41,723 nt of DNA from the NCBI GenBank assembly GCA_030427825.1, contig JAUICO010000036.1, positions 1 through 41,723 on the forward strand, given 5' to 3'. The DNA comes from a bacterium. Lineage in GTDB: Bacteria > Myxococcota_A > Bradymonadia > REDH01. Shown in pieces: positions 1 through 8,268 of this stretch (position 1 is its first letter; each line of letters starts with the position of its first letter). Under the pieces are notes generated by a model. The model searched no databases, was not told the DNA's origin, and saw only the letters and a program-made list of their open reading frames with translations. Made by a program: the position numbers and the translations under genes.

Positions 1-448
1 CGGGTCCCCTTGCCTTGGGGGCGGTCGCCGCAGGTGTCAGGCGCGCGATGAGATCGAGGTGCCCGGTGTCGCCCAGCCATGCGCCCCCGTCCCTCGATGC
101 GATCGCGGTCGCGACCACGGCGGAGCCTCGCGGGTTCAGCACCTCACACACGCCGGCGTGGGCGTTTGTGCGGCGCTCGATGGCGCCGGCGAGACGCTCC
201 GCGAGGGCGCGCACCTTCTCTGCTGCGGCGTCCGCCTGTAGTCGAATGCGCAGGACGCTGCGCCTTCTTGTCGCAGAGTTGAAGCTCTCCACGGTGAGCA
301 GCTCCCACGCCGGGTCGTCTTTGAGAATCAGGTCGTCCAGCTGCGCCCGCTCCTTCCAGATTCGTGAATAGCCCGGGATTGGCCCGGTCTGCACGCCGGC
401 TCGCCGTGGGTTGATGAATACGTCTTTGACGGTGTCTGTGAAGGACAT
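1..448 (-). CDS. hypothetical protein, 3' end cut by window edge
   Basis: An open frame on the minus strand runs from ATG at 448 to base 1 without a stop, giving about 149 codons; the C-terminus lies outside the window. The product starts MSFTDTVKDVF and is soluble-looking, with no signal peptide or membrane segment. The middle is Ala/Arg/Glu-rich and probably helical (about residues 65-100), and is followed by a more mixed, beta-like stretch. I do not recognise the family. It is divergent from asd. No good ribosome-binding site precedes the ATG and the frame stays open upstream, so the start is uncertain. The amino-acid composition of this frame looks like real protein, whereas the overlapping frames are Arg/Ser/Pro-rich shadows. 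Confidence 0.55.
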   Translation of the reverse strand, partial: MSFTDTVKDVFINPRRAGVQTGPIPGYSRIWKERAQLDDLILKDDPAWELLTVESFNSATRRRSVLRIRLQADAAAEKVRALAERLAGAIERRTNAHAGVCEVLNPRGSAVVATAIASRDGGAWLGDTGHLDLIARLTPAATAPKARGP

Positions 449-677
449 GTTGGATGTGCCGGTGCGTGTTGGTGGACTGTAGCTCAGGCGGGATCGGTGA
501 CGTGTCGCCATTCCGGCAGACCCATCTCATTCGGCGTGCGCCCGGGGGCGACAAAGCGGTGTCGAGAGCCCCGGCTCAGCTTGACATCACCTACCCCCGG
601 CGGCAACGTGCGCGCGCCTTTCAGAGCGCCGCCTCGTTCGCGAGTTCCGGTGGCGGGTTTGAGATGAAAGAGGACGC
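449..677. other. divergent intergenic region upstream of asd
   Basis: No convincing gene lies here. A TTGACA at 581-586 could serve as a -35 for asd, but the hexamer 17 bp downstream (CAACGT, 604-609) is a poor -10. The ribosome-binding site of asd (AGAGGA) lies at the right-hand end. Promoters for both divergent genes should be in this interval. Confidence 0.3.
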
Positions 678-1703
678 ATGTCGGCAGACGGATACACAGT
701 AGCAGTAGCGGGCGCCACGGGAGCCGTCGGCCGAGAGATGCTGCGAATGCTGGACGAGCAGAACTTTCCTATTCGCCGGCTGGTTCCCCTCGCGAGCGCC
801 CGGTCGGCGGGCCTCAAGATGGATTTCCGCGGCACCGAGGTTGAAGTCGCCGAGCTGACGAAGAAGAGCTTTGCCGGGGTCGATCTGGCGCTCTTTTCGG
901 CAGGTGGCGCGCGGGCCAAAGAGTTCGCGCCCGCCGCGGTCGATTCGGGCTGTGTCGTTGTCGACAACTCCAGCGCCTGGCGGATGGATGACGACTGTCC
1001 TCTGGTCGTACCCGAGGTGAACGCCGCTGCCCTTGAGGGCCACAAGGGCATCATCGCGAATCCGAACTGCAGCACCATTCAGATGGTCCTGCCCCTGCAG
1101 GTCCTGCACGAGCTCGGTGGCCTCAAGCGGGTAATCGTATCGACCTACCAGAGCGCGTCGGGCGCGGGGCAATCGGGCATCGAAGAGCTCCTCGACGGCG
1201 CGCGAAAATCTCTGGCCGGCGAAGAAATGCCGGCGGAGGTGTTCCCGCATCCCCTGGCGTTCGACTCGATCCCCCACATCGGGTCCTTCGAGCCTTCAGG
1301 ATACACGAACGAAGAAGAGAAGATGCTCTTTGAGACGCGGAAGATCCTCGGTCTTCCCGAGCTGGCTTCGTCAGCGACCTGCGTGCGGGTTCCGGTCGTG
1401 CGTGGCCACCTTGAGAGCGTGACCGCAGACCTGGAGCGCCCCGTGTCGGCGGCCGACGCGCGCGCCGCGATGGAGCGCTTTCCGGGGTTGGTTGTCATGG
1501 ATGACCCGGCGAACGCGGTGTACCCGCTCGCACGGGACTGCGTGAATCGCCGCGAGACTTTTGTTGGCCGCCTCCGGGAAGACAACACCCTGCCGGCGAC
1601 ATTGCATTTCTGGGTCGTGAGCGACAACCTCTGGAAGGGCGCCGCGTGGAACGCAGTTCAGATTGCTGAAGAGCTGCACAACCGAGGATGGATGCGTGTT
1701 TGA
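678..1703 (+). CDS. asd: aspartate-semialdehyde dehydrogenase
   Basis: Asd reduces beta-aspartyl phosphate to aspartate semialdehyde with NADPH, the branch point to lysine/diaminopimelate, threonine and methionine. The 341-aa length is normal for the family. The N-terminal nucleotide-binding motif GATGAVGREM is at residues 12-21. The catalytic cysteine is Cys131 in NPNCSTIQ, the SASGAGQ motif is near 159-165, and the catalytic histidine is His244 in VRGHLESV. An AGAGGA ribosome-binding site precedes the ATG at 678. The stop overlaps the GTG start of the next gene by 8 bases, so asd probably heads an operon with two envelope proteins and truA. Identification is secure; the enzyme is cytoplasmic. 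Confidence 0.96.
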   Translation: MSADGYTVAVAGATGAVGREMLRMLDEQNFPIRRLVPLASARSAGLKMDFRGTEVEVAELTKKSFAGVDLALFSAGGARAKEFAPAAVDSGCVVVDNSSAWRMDDDCPLVVPEVNAAALEGHKGIIANPNCSTIQMVLPLQVLHELGGLKRVIVSTYQSASGAGQSGIEELLDGARKSLAGEEMPAEVFPHPLAFDSIPHIGSFEPSGYTNEEEKMLFETRKILGLPELASSATCVRVPVVRGHLESVTADLERPVSAADARAAMERFPGLVVMDDPANAVYPLARDCVNRRETFVGRLREDNTLPATLHFWVVSDNLWKGAAWNAVQIAEELHNRGWMRV

Positions 1704-2730
1704 ATTGACCGGGCTGCCCGGACGCCGTGTGGCGAGAGGATGCGCCGCGGCGACTGTCGCGGCCTGCGGTGTCGTGCTGGCCCTGATAGGGTGCGCGGGC
1801 GGGGCGATGGCCCAGAGCTACATCGTCGAACGCGACATCAGCGGTTTCGGCACCGCCGGCAGTCTGAGTACCGATGGCACGATTCTGCGAATCGGTATCG
1901 ATGATTGCGAGACCCTGATCGGCGATGAAATCGATTTGACCTTTGAGTGGACGGTGCTCGCCTCTGCCGCCGGCGAATCCTTCTCGGTCAAAGTCGGACG
2001 CCCCTACGATTCGGCGGATTGCGACACAACGACCACACAGTCGAATGGCGAAGCCGAGAGTACTGACGCGGCCTCCGATCTCTGCTTCGGTGCGGTGATC
2101 GCGGAGACCGTTAGCGGCACAACCATATCGGTTGAGCTTGATACGCTCGAGTACTTCGGCTTCACGACCGTCGCGGATTGCGAAGGCACCAACAACGACA
2201 CGGATGTGTTCCTGATTCTGCCAACCACAGACCTCACGAGCACAACCCTCGAGAGCGACAGTCTGCAGATTGACCTGGACGGCGTGAGACCGGTCGCTCC
2301 GACCGGTCTGTCAGTGAACGCCGGCGAGTCCACGCTTGAGATCGACTGGGACGAGCCGTCCGAGCAGGACGGATACACTGTGTATGTTTCGACCTCGCCG
2401 CTGGTTCAGGGCACCGCCGCTGCCGAGATTACCGGGGCCTCCAGTGACGAAGTCACTTCGACGAGTGTGTCCTTCAACTCGGGCATCGTCGCAGACCAGA
2501 CATACTACGTCGGTGTCACGGTGTTTGACGCCGCCGGTAACGAGAGCGCACTCTCGGAAGTCGTGCAGGTGACCACACAGCAGGCTGATGACTTCTGGGA
2601 GTACTACAAGGGCAACGGCGGCTCCGAAGCCGGTGAGTTCTGTAACACGGCTCCTGCTCGATCCGGGCTGCCTCTCGCTCTTGCACTGGGACTTGTGGCG
2701 CTCCGTCGCCGGGGAGGCGCGAATGCCTGA
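1696..2730 (+). CDS. secreted fibronectin type III protein with MYXO-CTERM-like tail
   Basis: I chose GTG at 1696 (344 aa) because GAGG lies 8 bases upstream; a longer frame from 1663 lacks this. Residues 1-39 form a signal peptide with an Arg-containing n-region, a hydrophobic core and predicted cleavage AMA|QSY. The mature part is beta-rich and Asp/Thr/Ser-rich. Residues about 196-293 look like a fibronectin type III domain (APTGLSV, LEIDWDEP, GYTVYVS and TYYVGVTVFDAAGN motifs). The C-terminus has Cys316 in EFCNTAP, then a short hydrophobic helix and RRRGG, the layout of MYXO-CTERM sorting tails. In that class the tail is thought to direct cleavage and surface anchoring at the conserved Cys. 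The ligand is unknown. It overlaps asd by 8 bases and the next gene by 8 bases. Confidence 0.8.
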   Translation: MFELTGLPGRRVARGCAAATVAACGVVLALIGCAGGAMAQSYIVERDISGFGTAGSLSTDGTILRIGIDDCETLIGDEIDLTFEWTVLASAAGESFSVKVGRPYDSADCDTTTTQSNGEAESTDAASDLCFGAVIAETVSGTTISVELDTLEYFGFTTVADCEGTNNDTDVFLILPTTDLTSTTLESDSLQIDLDGVRPVAPTGLSVNAGESTLEIDWDEPSEQDGYTVYVSTSPLVQGTAAAEITGASSDEVTSTSVSFNSGIVADQTYYVGVTVFDAAGNESALSEVVQVTTQQADDFWEYYKGNGGSEAGEFCNTAPARSGLPLALALGLVALRRRGGANA

Positions 2731-3517
2731 AAGCAAACACGCGCTGCTGCCCGGAAGTACACTGAGAATGTCGCGCGGCCTCCGTCAGGTCGCAGCGCTC
2801 CTGACCCTTGCCGCTGCGCTTGTGCTTGCCCAGGCCGCGAGCGCTCAGGTGCAGTATTTGGATGGCGGGCTGACTCCGATTTCCGGCGCTCTGGACTTTA
2901 AGTTCGGTCCCTACACGCCTGACATCGACAGCGATCCGTCCCTCGGCGGCGCAACCCCGTACAGCACTGTATTCGGTGGGGGCGGGCTTCTGTCAGAGGT
3001 CGTGTACGAGCACCATCTCTGGCAGGGGATTGGCACCGCATCCATCGGGTTTCACCTCGGCTTCTTCTCGAAGAAGGCGGACGCGCTGAACGCCGACGGT
3101 ACTCGGAGTGCGGACGCAACACGCCTCTCGCTGGTTCCGCTGCGCCTCTCCGGCGTGTATCGCTTCGACTATCTTGAGGAGCGCTTTAACATCCCGCTGG
3201 TACTCTCCGCACGAGTCGGTCTCGACTACTACTTCTACCGGGTGAAGGGCGGCGACGGGACGGCCGACTTCAGCGACGCCGACGGCTCAAGCACCGGTCG
3301 CGGCGGCACTCACGGTTGGCACGCCGGCGCGACGCTCTACTTCCTTCTCGACATCCTCGCCCCCAACATGGCGCGGGATCTGGACTCGGCGACGGGCATC
3401 AACAACAGCTACCTCTTCGCCGAGTTCCTGCACGCTGACATTCGCGACTTCGGCGCGGACGACAGCTGGGATGTCGGCGACACGACCTTCCTGTTTGGGC
3501 TTGGCTTCGAGCTCTGA
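2723..3517 (+). CDS. outer-membrane beta-barrel protein (MXAN_2562-like)
   Basis: The ATG at 2723, with GGGGAGG just upstream, gives 264 aa; an internal ATG at 2768 (MSRGLRQ) would give a more compact signal peptide. The signal peptide ends ASA|QVQYL. Early in the mature part comes LDFKFGPYTPDID, which resembles the start of the myxobacterial outer-membrane beta-barrel family typified by MXAN_2562. Alternating hydrophobic/aromatic strands follow, and the chain ends FLFGLGFEL, the aromatic/hydrophobic last strand read by BAM. The protein therefore probably sits in the outer membrane; its cargo or partner is unknown. It overlaps both neighbours, and the 47-base overlap with truA is unusually long. 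The family name is from memory and should be treated as likely rather than proven. Confidence 0.7.
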   Translation: MPESKHALLPGSTLRMSRGLRQVAALLTLAAALVLAQAASAQVQYLDGGLTPISGALDFKFGPYTPDIDSDPSLGGATPYSTVFGGGGLLSEVVYEHHLWQGIGTASIGFHLGFFSKKADALNADGTRSADATRLSLVPLRLSGVYRFDYLEERFNIPLVLSARVGLDYYFYRVKGGDGTADFSDADGSSTGRGGTHGWHAGATLYFLLDILAPNMARDLDSATGINNSYLFAEFLHADIRDFGADDSWDVGDTTFLFGLGFEL

Positions 3518-4349
3518 GCCTCCGCCGCAGGCGGTCGATTCGGGGCGGGTTCGCATCCTTGTCGCCTACCACGGCGCAGGCATGCACGGCTGGCAGGTGC
3601 AGCGCGGGCTTCCCACGGTCGAAGGGCATCTTACCGACGCCGTAGAGCGACTTCTCGGTGAGCGGGTGAAAGTCTGGGGCGCCAGTCGCACCGACGCCGG
3701 TGTGCACGCCCGCGGCCAGGTCGCGGCCTTCGATGACGGCGGCAGGCGCGACACGAACGAGTATTATCGAGCGCTGAACATGCTCACACCACGCTCGATC
3801 TCTGTGCGGGGTTGCGAGCGTGTCGAAGCCGCGTTTCACCCCCGGCACGACGCTCGGGGAAAGGTGTATCGATACCGCATCAACGATGGTTTCGACGCCG
3901 ATCCGATGTTGCGCGATCGCGCGATGCATGGCGCCGGTCGACTGGATGCCGAGGCCATGCACGAGGCGGCGCAGTACTTTGTCGGTGAGCAGGACTTCAC
4001 CTCAGTGCGCGCCGCAGGGTGTGACGCCAACTCGCCGGTGCGCAAGCTTCACGCACTCCGGGTCCGTCGGGTCTCGCCGAACGAGATTGAGGTGTTTGTG
4101 TTGGGATCTGCGTTCCTGAAGCACATGGTACGTACCATCGCCGGGACTCTTGTGGAGATCGGGCGCGGCCGCCGCGACCCCCGGTGGGTGCGGGAGCTGC
4201 TTGCCGCACGAGACCGACAGGCTGCCGGCCCGACCGCGCCGGCCTGTGGACTTACGCTGGAGTCGATCTACTATCCGTCTCAGCCCTGGCCCGCCGAGCT
4301 TGTCGACGTGGCTCCCTTTGATATTCTTACCCCCGCCGACCTGCTCTGA
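3471..4349 (+). CDS. truA: tRNA pseudouridine(38-40) synthase
   Basis: TruA isomerises uridines 38-40 in the anticodon stem-loop of many tRNAs. The product (292 aa from ATG 3471) has the N-terminal YHGAGMHGWQ motif, the catalytic ASRTDAGVHA block with Asp75, the HPRHDARGKVYRYRI segment and the C-terminal FLKHMVRTIAG motif. All are diagnostic. The first 25 residues precede the usual family start and their reading frame overlaps the upstream beta-barrel gene by 47 bases. No downstream ATG or GTG exists before the conserved core, only TTG codons near 3495 and 3501, so the true start may be a TTG. Translational coupling to the upstream gene is likely. Confidence 0.93.
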   Translation: MSATRPSCLGLASSSEPPPQAVDSGRVRILVAYHGAGMHGWQVQRGLPTVEGHLTDAVERLLGERVKVWGASRTDAGVHARGQVAAFDDGGRRDTNEYYRALNMLTPRSISVRGCERVEAAFHPRHDARGKVYRYRINDGFDADPMLRDRAMHGAGRLDAEAMHEAAQYFVGEQDFTSVRAAGCDANSPVRKLHALRVRRVSPNEIEVFVLGSAFLKHMVRTIAGTLVEIGRGRRDPRWVRELLAARDRQAAGPTAPACGLTLESIYYPSQPWPAELVDVAPFDILTPADLL

Positions 4350-4419
4350 TCGTCGCGCATTGCGACCCCAACGGGTTTTGCAGTTGTGGTGCGTACATGC
4401 CGATGTTACGTGTTTTGCG

Positions 4420-5316
4420 ATGTTGATCCGTCTCCCACCGCTTCGGTATTTTCTGCCGAACCTGTTTACCCTGGCCGCGACCTTTTGCGGGTTCGCGATC
4501 ATCCACATTGCGTCTACAGCGACGGACCCCCGACATTTCTACCTTGCCGCGTCCCTGATCCCGCTGGCTTGTGTGCTCGACGGGCTGGACGGGCGCATTG
4601 CGCGTCTGTTCAGGGCACAGTCTCTCTTCGGTGTGCAGTTCGACAGCCTCAGTGACTTTCTCACCTTCGGCGTCGCTCCGGCTTTCCTGATCTATCACTG
4701 GGCCCTGCACGAGCTGGGCGTTCCCGGCCTGCTCCTGTCCTTCTTGTTTGCGGCCGCTGCGATGACGCGCCTTGCCCGCTTCAACGTCGACTCGGAAGCC
4801 CAGGGTGACGTGCAGGACGGCCCCGAGCGCTACTTTGAGGGCCTTTCCGCGCCGATGGGCGGCATGGCGATCGCGGCTGTGGTCGGTCTTGATACGGGCT
4901 TTCTGGCACGGCAGACCGCCGTGCCCGAGGCACTGCCCGGACTTGCCGTGCTGGTTGGATTGCTCTCCTTCCTCATGGTCAGCAGCATCCCCTTCCGTAC
5001 CTTCAAAGACCTGCGCTGGAACCTGGCGAACCGCCTGCTGGTGGGCTCGGTCCTCGCCACGGTGGTGGTTGTAGCCATCGTGGCCGATCACATGGTCGCA
5101 CTGAGCTGCGCGTTCTTCGCGTACATGCTGCTCAACTTCTTCAACGCGATGGTGGTTCGCCCCATCGTACGCCGTCGCGCGATGCGTCGCGGAGAGTGGA
5201 AAGAGGAGTGGGATGTGATGACCTACGAAGACGACGAAGAGTCGATTCTGGACCCCGCCCTCGACCCCGTGGTCGAGGAATGGAACGCGAATGAGGACGG
5301 GGATCAGCCTCGCTGA
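4420..5316 (+). CDS. pssA: CDP-diacylglycerol-serine O-phosphatidyltransferase
   Basis: PssA makes phosphatidylserine from CDP-diacylglycerol and serine in the inner membrane, the precursor of phosphatidylethanolamine. From ATG 4420 the product is 298 aa with several hydrophobic helices. It carries the CDP-alcohol phosphotransferase motif with Asp54, Asp57, Gly58, Ala61-Arg62, Gly71, Asp75 and Asp79 in exact register. The N-terminus (LPPLRYFLPNLFTLAATFCG) matches the PssA subclass. The frame is open upstream to 4150, but that part overlaps truA and reads as shadow. The C-terminal 50 residues are hydrophilic and acidic, an extension beyond the membrane core. No strong ribosome-binding site was seen. 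It lies 70 bases after truA. Confidence 0.88.
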   Translation: MLIRLPPLRYFLPNLFTLAATFCGFAIIHIASTATDPRHFYLAASLIPLACVLDGLDGRIARLFRAQSLFGVQFDSLSDFLTFGVAPAFLIYHWALHELGVPGLLLSFLFAAAAMTRLARFNVDSEAQGDVQDGPERYFEGLSAPMGGMAIAAVVGLDTGFLARQTAVPEALPGLAVLVGLLSFLMVSSIPFRTFKDLRWNLANRLLVGSVLATVVVVAIVADHMVALSCAFFAYMLLNFFNAMVVRPIVRRRAMRRGEWKEEWDVMTYEDDEESILDPALDPVVEEWNANEDGDQPR

Positions 5317-5356
5317 AAAGTGCCCTCAAGTCAGTGCTCACGCACAAAACCGGCGC

Positions 5357-5385
5357 TTGACACAAAAAACATGATCCCATAGGCG
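5357..5385 (+). promoter_or_regulatory. candidate sigma70-type promoter for the 5509 lipoprotein
   Basis: TTGACA (5357-5362), a 17-base spacer and TAGGCG (5380-5385). The -35 is perfect and the -10 keeps only the leading TA. The spacing and the TAG start match the element before the next lipoprotein gene. Confidence 0.35.
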
Positions 5386-5508
5386 GCGCTGCAAGCCGCA
5401 CAGAAATGTGATGCACCATTTGAAGCGACGGACACCTGCGTGGCCGATCGCGGACGATTTCTATCCCCAATCGTCGGCGTCTCGTCGACACCAACCAGGA
5501 GAGTATCG

Positions 5509-7182
5509 ATGAACAATCGATTCCAGTGGGCCCTCGTGCTCTTGTCCTGCCTTGCGCTCACACTGGGCGCCTGTGGCGACGACGACGGCGACGGCGGCAA
5601 CGATGCCGGCAACGGCGACGATTCAGGCAACATCGACGTTATCGATCTTGACGTACCGGACAACGACACCTCGTCGATGTGCGGCGACATCATCCTCGAT
5701 TGCGAGCGCAACGTGGATTGCCGCAACTCGGACATCCAGGACGCATACGGGTACGTGAACCCGGTCTGTGATTCCGGTTGCTGTGTGGAAGGCCCCTGCG
5801 CTCAGCAGGACCAGGCCTGTACGCCGGACGGCTCGCAGGACACGGACGAGTACTTCTGCGAAGACGTCTTCGGTAACGGTGAAGGCCTCTGCGGTCTGCG
5901 CTGCGACAGCGACGCTGCCGAAGACGCAGAGACCGACGACTGCCCGAACGGCGCGTACTGCTTCGAAGCCGACCCCGACTTCACCGCAGTGCCCTTCGCC
6001 AATGGTGCCTGCACAACCGGCGACTGCGACTCGATCTTCAACGCCGACGACTGCGGCGGCGTGAACACCTGCCTGCCCGTCGCGAACGGCGCCAGCTTCT
6101 GCATCCCGGCCGGCGACATCGCTGCCGGCGGTGAGTGCGGCGCTGACGTGACCGGCGACTGCGAGCGCGGCCTCCTCTGCTTCGAAGGCGAGTGCACGGC
6201 GACCTGCGACACCACGGACAGCAGCGCCTGCGGCAGCGACGAGTGCGTCGCGGTCTTCGACGGCACCGGCGACAACCACCCCGGCATCTGCGGCACAAGC
6301 TGCGATGCGTTCTCCACGGGCCAGTGCGGCGAAGGCGAGTCCTGCCAGCCGGCGCTTGGACGCTTCGGCATCACCGCATGGTACTGCGCCGACGCTCCGG
6401 ACACCCTGGTTGAGATTGGTGAGACCTGCGTGCCGGAAGACAACAACTGCGTCGAAGGCGCTGTGTGCCTGAACCAGGGTACCACCGCTGCCCCGATCTA
6501 CGAGTGCACAGAGCACTGCGACGCATCGATCGCGACCGAGCCCTGCACGGACGCAGCGGACGTCTGTCTGCCCAGCGCCATCGAAGGCTACGGATTCTGC
6601 AGCGAAGCCTGCACCCCGTACCCGCGTCTCGGCGAAGGGAACTACGGCTGCGAAGAAGGCAACACATGTGTTCCTTTCGCAACCAATGACGACCCCGACC
6701 TTCTCCAGGGCGCCTGCTACGACGCCACCGGAGCTGGTGAGCAGGGCGACTCTTGCCCCGTCGCCAGCAACGGCTTCCTGTCGTGCGCTGACTTCGGCCT
6801 CTGCATCGACGGAAGCGGCGCAGAGCCGCCTTCACCGACGTGCAAGGCTCTCTGCCAGCCCTGGACCGCCGGTGACACGGGTTGTGGCGAGGACGAAGTC
6901 TGCAACGCCTTCGCTGATGCCGCAATCGCTCGCTGCGAGACGGAGTTCACGGACGTGCCGCGCGGACAGGCCTGTCCTGCCGCAGACGAGTTCCTGAACT
7001 GCGCTGATGACTACACCATCTGCATCGACGTGGGCCTGAGCCCGAGCGGCCCGGTCTGCCTTGAGCTCTGCTGGGATACGGTCGGCTGCATCGGCGACCC
7101 GAACGAGCAGTGCCTCGCCCAGAGCCAGGGACAGTGGGTCTTCGGCATCCCGCACCAGGGTCTCTGCGTCCCCGGTCAGTGA
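5509..7182 (+). CDS. Cys-rich surface-type lipoprotein (557 aa)
   Basis: AGGAGAG lies just before ATG 5509. The signal peptide has lipobox LGAC with acylated Cys22. The mature N-terminus begins with a tether almost entirely of Asp, Gly and Asn (about residues 23-55). The rest is a string of short disulfide-type modules with closely spaced Cys pairs (patterns such as GxxCGxxCD, CxPxGDxC, GxxCxxxC), resembling the Dickkopf-like Cys-rich stretches of myxobacterial secreted proteins. No enzymatic motif is visible. The protein is probably lipid-anchored at the outer membrane and disulfide-bonded in the periplasm or on the surface. It is the first of three neighbouring lipoproteins of this architecture. 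Promoter-like and terminator-like signals flank it, so it may be monocistronic. Function unknown. Confidence 0.85.
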   Translation: MNNRFQWALVLLSCLALTLGACGDDDGDGGNDAGNGDDSGNIDVIDLDVPDNDTSSMCGDIILDCERNVDCRNSDIQDAYGYVNPVCDSGCCVEGPCAQQDQACTPDGSQDTDEYFCEDVFGNGEGLCGLRCDSDAAEDAETDDCPNGAYCFEADPDFTAVPFANGACTTGDCDSIFNADDCGGVNTCLPVANGASFCIPAGDIAAGGECGADVTGDCERGLLCFEGECTATCDTTDSSACGSDECVAVFDGTGDNHPGICGTSCDAFSTGQCGEGESCQPALGRFGITAWYCADAPDTLVEIGETCVPEDNNCVEGAVCLNQGTTAAPIYECTEHCDASIATEPCTDAADVCLPSAIEGYGFCSEACTPYPRLGEGNYGCEEGNTCVPFATNDDPDLLQGACYDATGAGEQGDSCPVASNGFLSCADFGLCIDGSGAEPPSPTCKALCQPWTAGDTGCGEDEVCNAFADAAIARCETEFTDVPRGQACPAADEFLNCADDYTICIDVGLSPSGPVCLELCWDTVGCIGDPNEQCLAQSQGQWVFGIPHQGLCVPGQ

Positions 7183-7212
7183 TTCGAAAGCGCTGAGCAT
7201 CTAACGCTCAAT

Positions 7213-7256
7213 CGACCGGGCTCCTCACAGCAGTGACGGGCCCGGCCGTCGTTTTT
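7213..7256 (+). terminator. candidate rho-independent terminator
   Basis: CCGGGC (7216-7221) pairs with GCCCGG (7240-7245) across an 18-base loop. A T-run at 7252-7256 follows a few bases later. It is placed 30 bases after the stop of the 557-aa lipoprotein. The loop is long and the U-tract is offset, so strength is uncertain. Confidence 0.5.
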
Positions 7257-7523
7257 GGTGGTCCGATTGCGCCCGAACCGCAGCATGGCACTCGCCCTCA
7301 TGGCAGCATTGGGGCGAGACTGCCGGCCGCTGTGGGAGAGAGCACATAGCGGGGATCGTTCGGCCCGGTGGGCGGTCCCTGCGCGCCCCGCATTGCTTTT
7401 GACATCGCTCCCGTCTCACTCTAGCCTTTGCCGGTCGTCGCATCCGAGGTGGTCGGCATCGCATCACCTCAGCACCAACCGCGCCGGCATACGGAGATTT
7501 ACGTTCAACCTCGGAAGTCCTGC
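7257..7523 (+). other. intergenic region between lipoprotein genes
   Basis: No plausible gene is seen in either strand; the short frames here have shadow-like composition. The right half holds the candidate promoter at 7399-7427 and a leader of roughly 90 bases. With the terminator before it, this is a clean transcription-unit boundary. Confidence 0.5.
7399..7427 (+). promoter_or_regulatory. candidate sigma70-type promoter for the 7524 lipoprotein
   Basis: TTGACA (7399-7404), a 17-base spacer and TAGCCT (7422-7427). The -35 is perfect and the -10 matches at T1, A2 and T6. Transcription would begin near 7434, about 90 bases before the ATG. Confidence 0.45.
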
Positions 7524-8234
7524 ATGAAGTCACGCATTCACGTTCTCGTTTCGCTTCTCACTGTCCTTGCACTCGGCCTCGGGTCCGGCTGCACCGACGA
7601 CGGCAACGACGACACCAACAACGGCGGCCGCGACGTCGGAAACACCCTCGACGTCAACCGCGCCGACGTTGAGGAAGACACGGTCCAGGACGTCGTTCAG
7701 GGATTTCAGTGCAGCTCGATCGAGACAAACAACAACGCGGGAGTCGCCTGCCAGTCACCCGCGACCTGCGAAGACGGCACCTCATGCGCGATTCTTGAGC
7801 AGGGAGAGACCGTAGGGACCTGCTTCCAGCTCTGCGCTCCCGGATTGTGCGAAGCGATGTGCACAGGCGATGAAGTCTGCATCGCGATCGGCGATCCCCA
7901 GAGCGGTCAACCCGCGACCTTCGCTGACGGCACCGCACAGGGTGTTTGCGCTGTCCCGCCCACCGGCGATGTCGGAGCCTTCGGCGTCTGTGACAGCGAG
8001 AATCTCTGTGCTGCCGGTCAGAGCTGTTCTGCCTTCTCACAGGGCGCCACCACCGGCTTCTGTATCCCCAGCTGCGCTAACGGTGAGACCTGCCCGACCG
8101 TCGGCGGCATCGCCTCACAGTGTATCCTTGGCGCTACTGCGAACGAGACCACCGGCTGCGGCATCGGCTGCCAGTCTGACGCAAACTGCCCCACAGGACT
8201 CCGCTGCGACGCATTTGGTATCTGCCTCGAGTAG
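7524..8234 (+). CDS. Cys-rich lipoprotein (236 aa)
   Basis: The ATG at 7524 follows CGGAAG. The signal peptide ends at a lipobox GSGC with Cys23. It is followed by a tether rich in Asp, Asn and Gly (about residues 24-50). The remaining 180 residues contain paired Cys in modules such as CEDGTSC, CQLCAPGLCEAMC, CAAGQSCSAF and CPTGLRCDAFGICL. Architecture matches the upstream 557-aa and downstream 174-aa proteins; the modules are related in style, though I cannot say they are homologous residue by residue. No catalytic motif is visible. It is predicted to be outer-membrane anchored with disulfide bonds. Function unknown. Confidence 0.8.
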   Translation: MKSRIHVLVSLLTVLALGLGSGCTDDGNDDTNNGGRDVGNTLDVNRADVEEDTVQDVVQGFQCSSIETNNNAGVACQSPATCEDGTSCAILEQGETVGTCFQLCAPGLCEAMCTGDEVCIAIGDPQSGQPATFADGTAQGVCAVPPTGDVGAFGVCDSENLCAAGQSCSAFSQGATTGFCIPSCANGETCPTVGGIASQCILGATANETTGCGIGCQSDANCPTGLRCDAFGICLE

Positions 8235-8268
8235 GGGCGCGAGCGCACCTGAAACCGGACGCGGCGGT

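Noticed and set aside
581..609. Promoter for asd with TTGACA
   Set aside because: The -10 at proper spacing (CAACGT) is too poor to call.
7225..7533. Hypothetical minus-strand gene between lipoproteins
   Set aside because: Arg/Cys/Pro-rich composition typical of shadow frames, and it covers the terminator and promoter signals.
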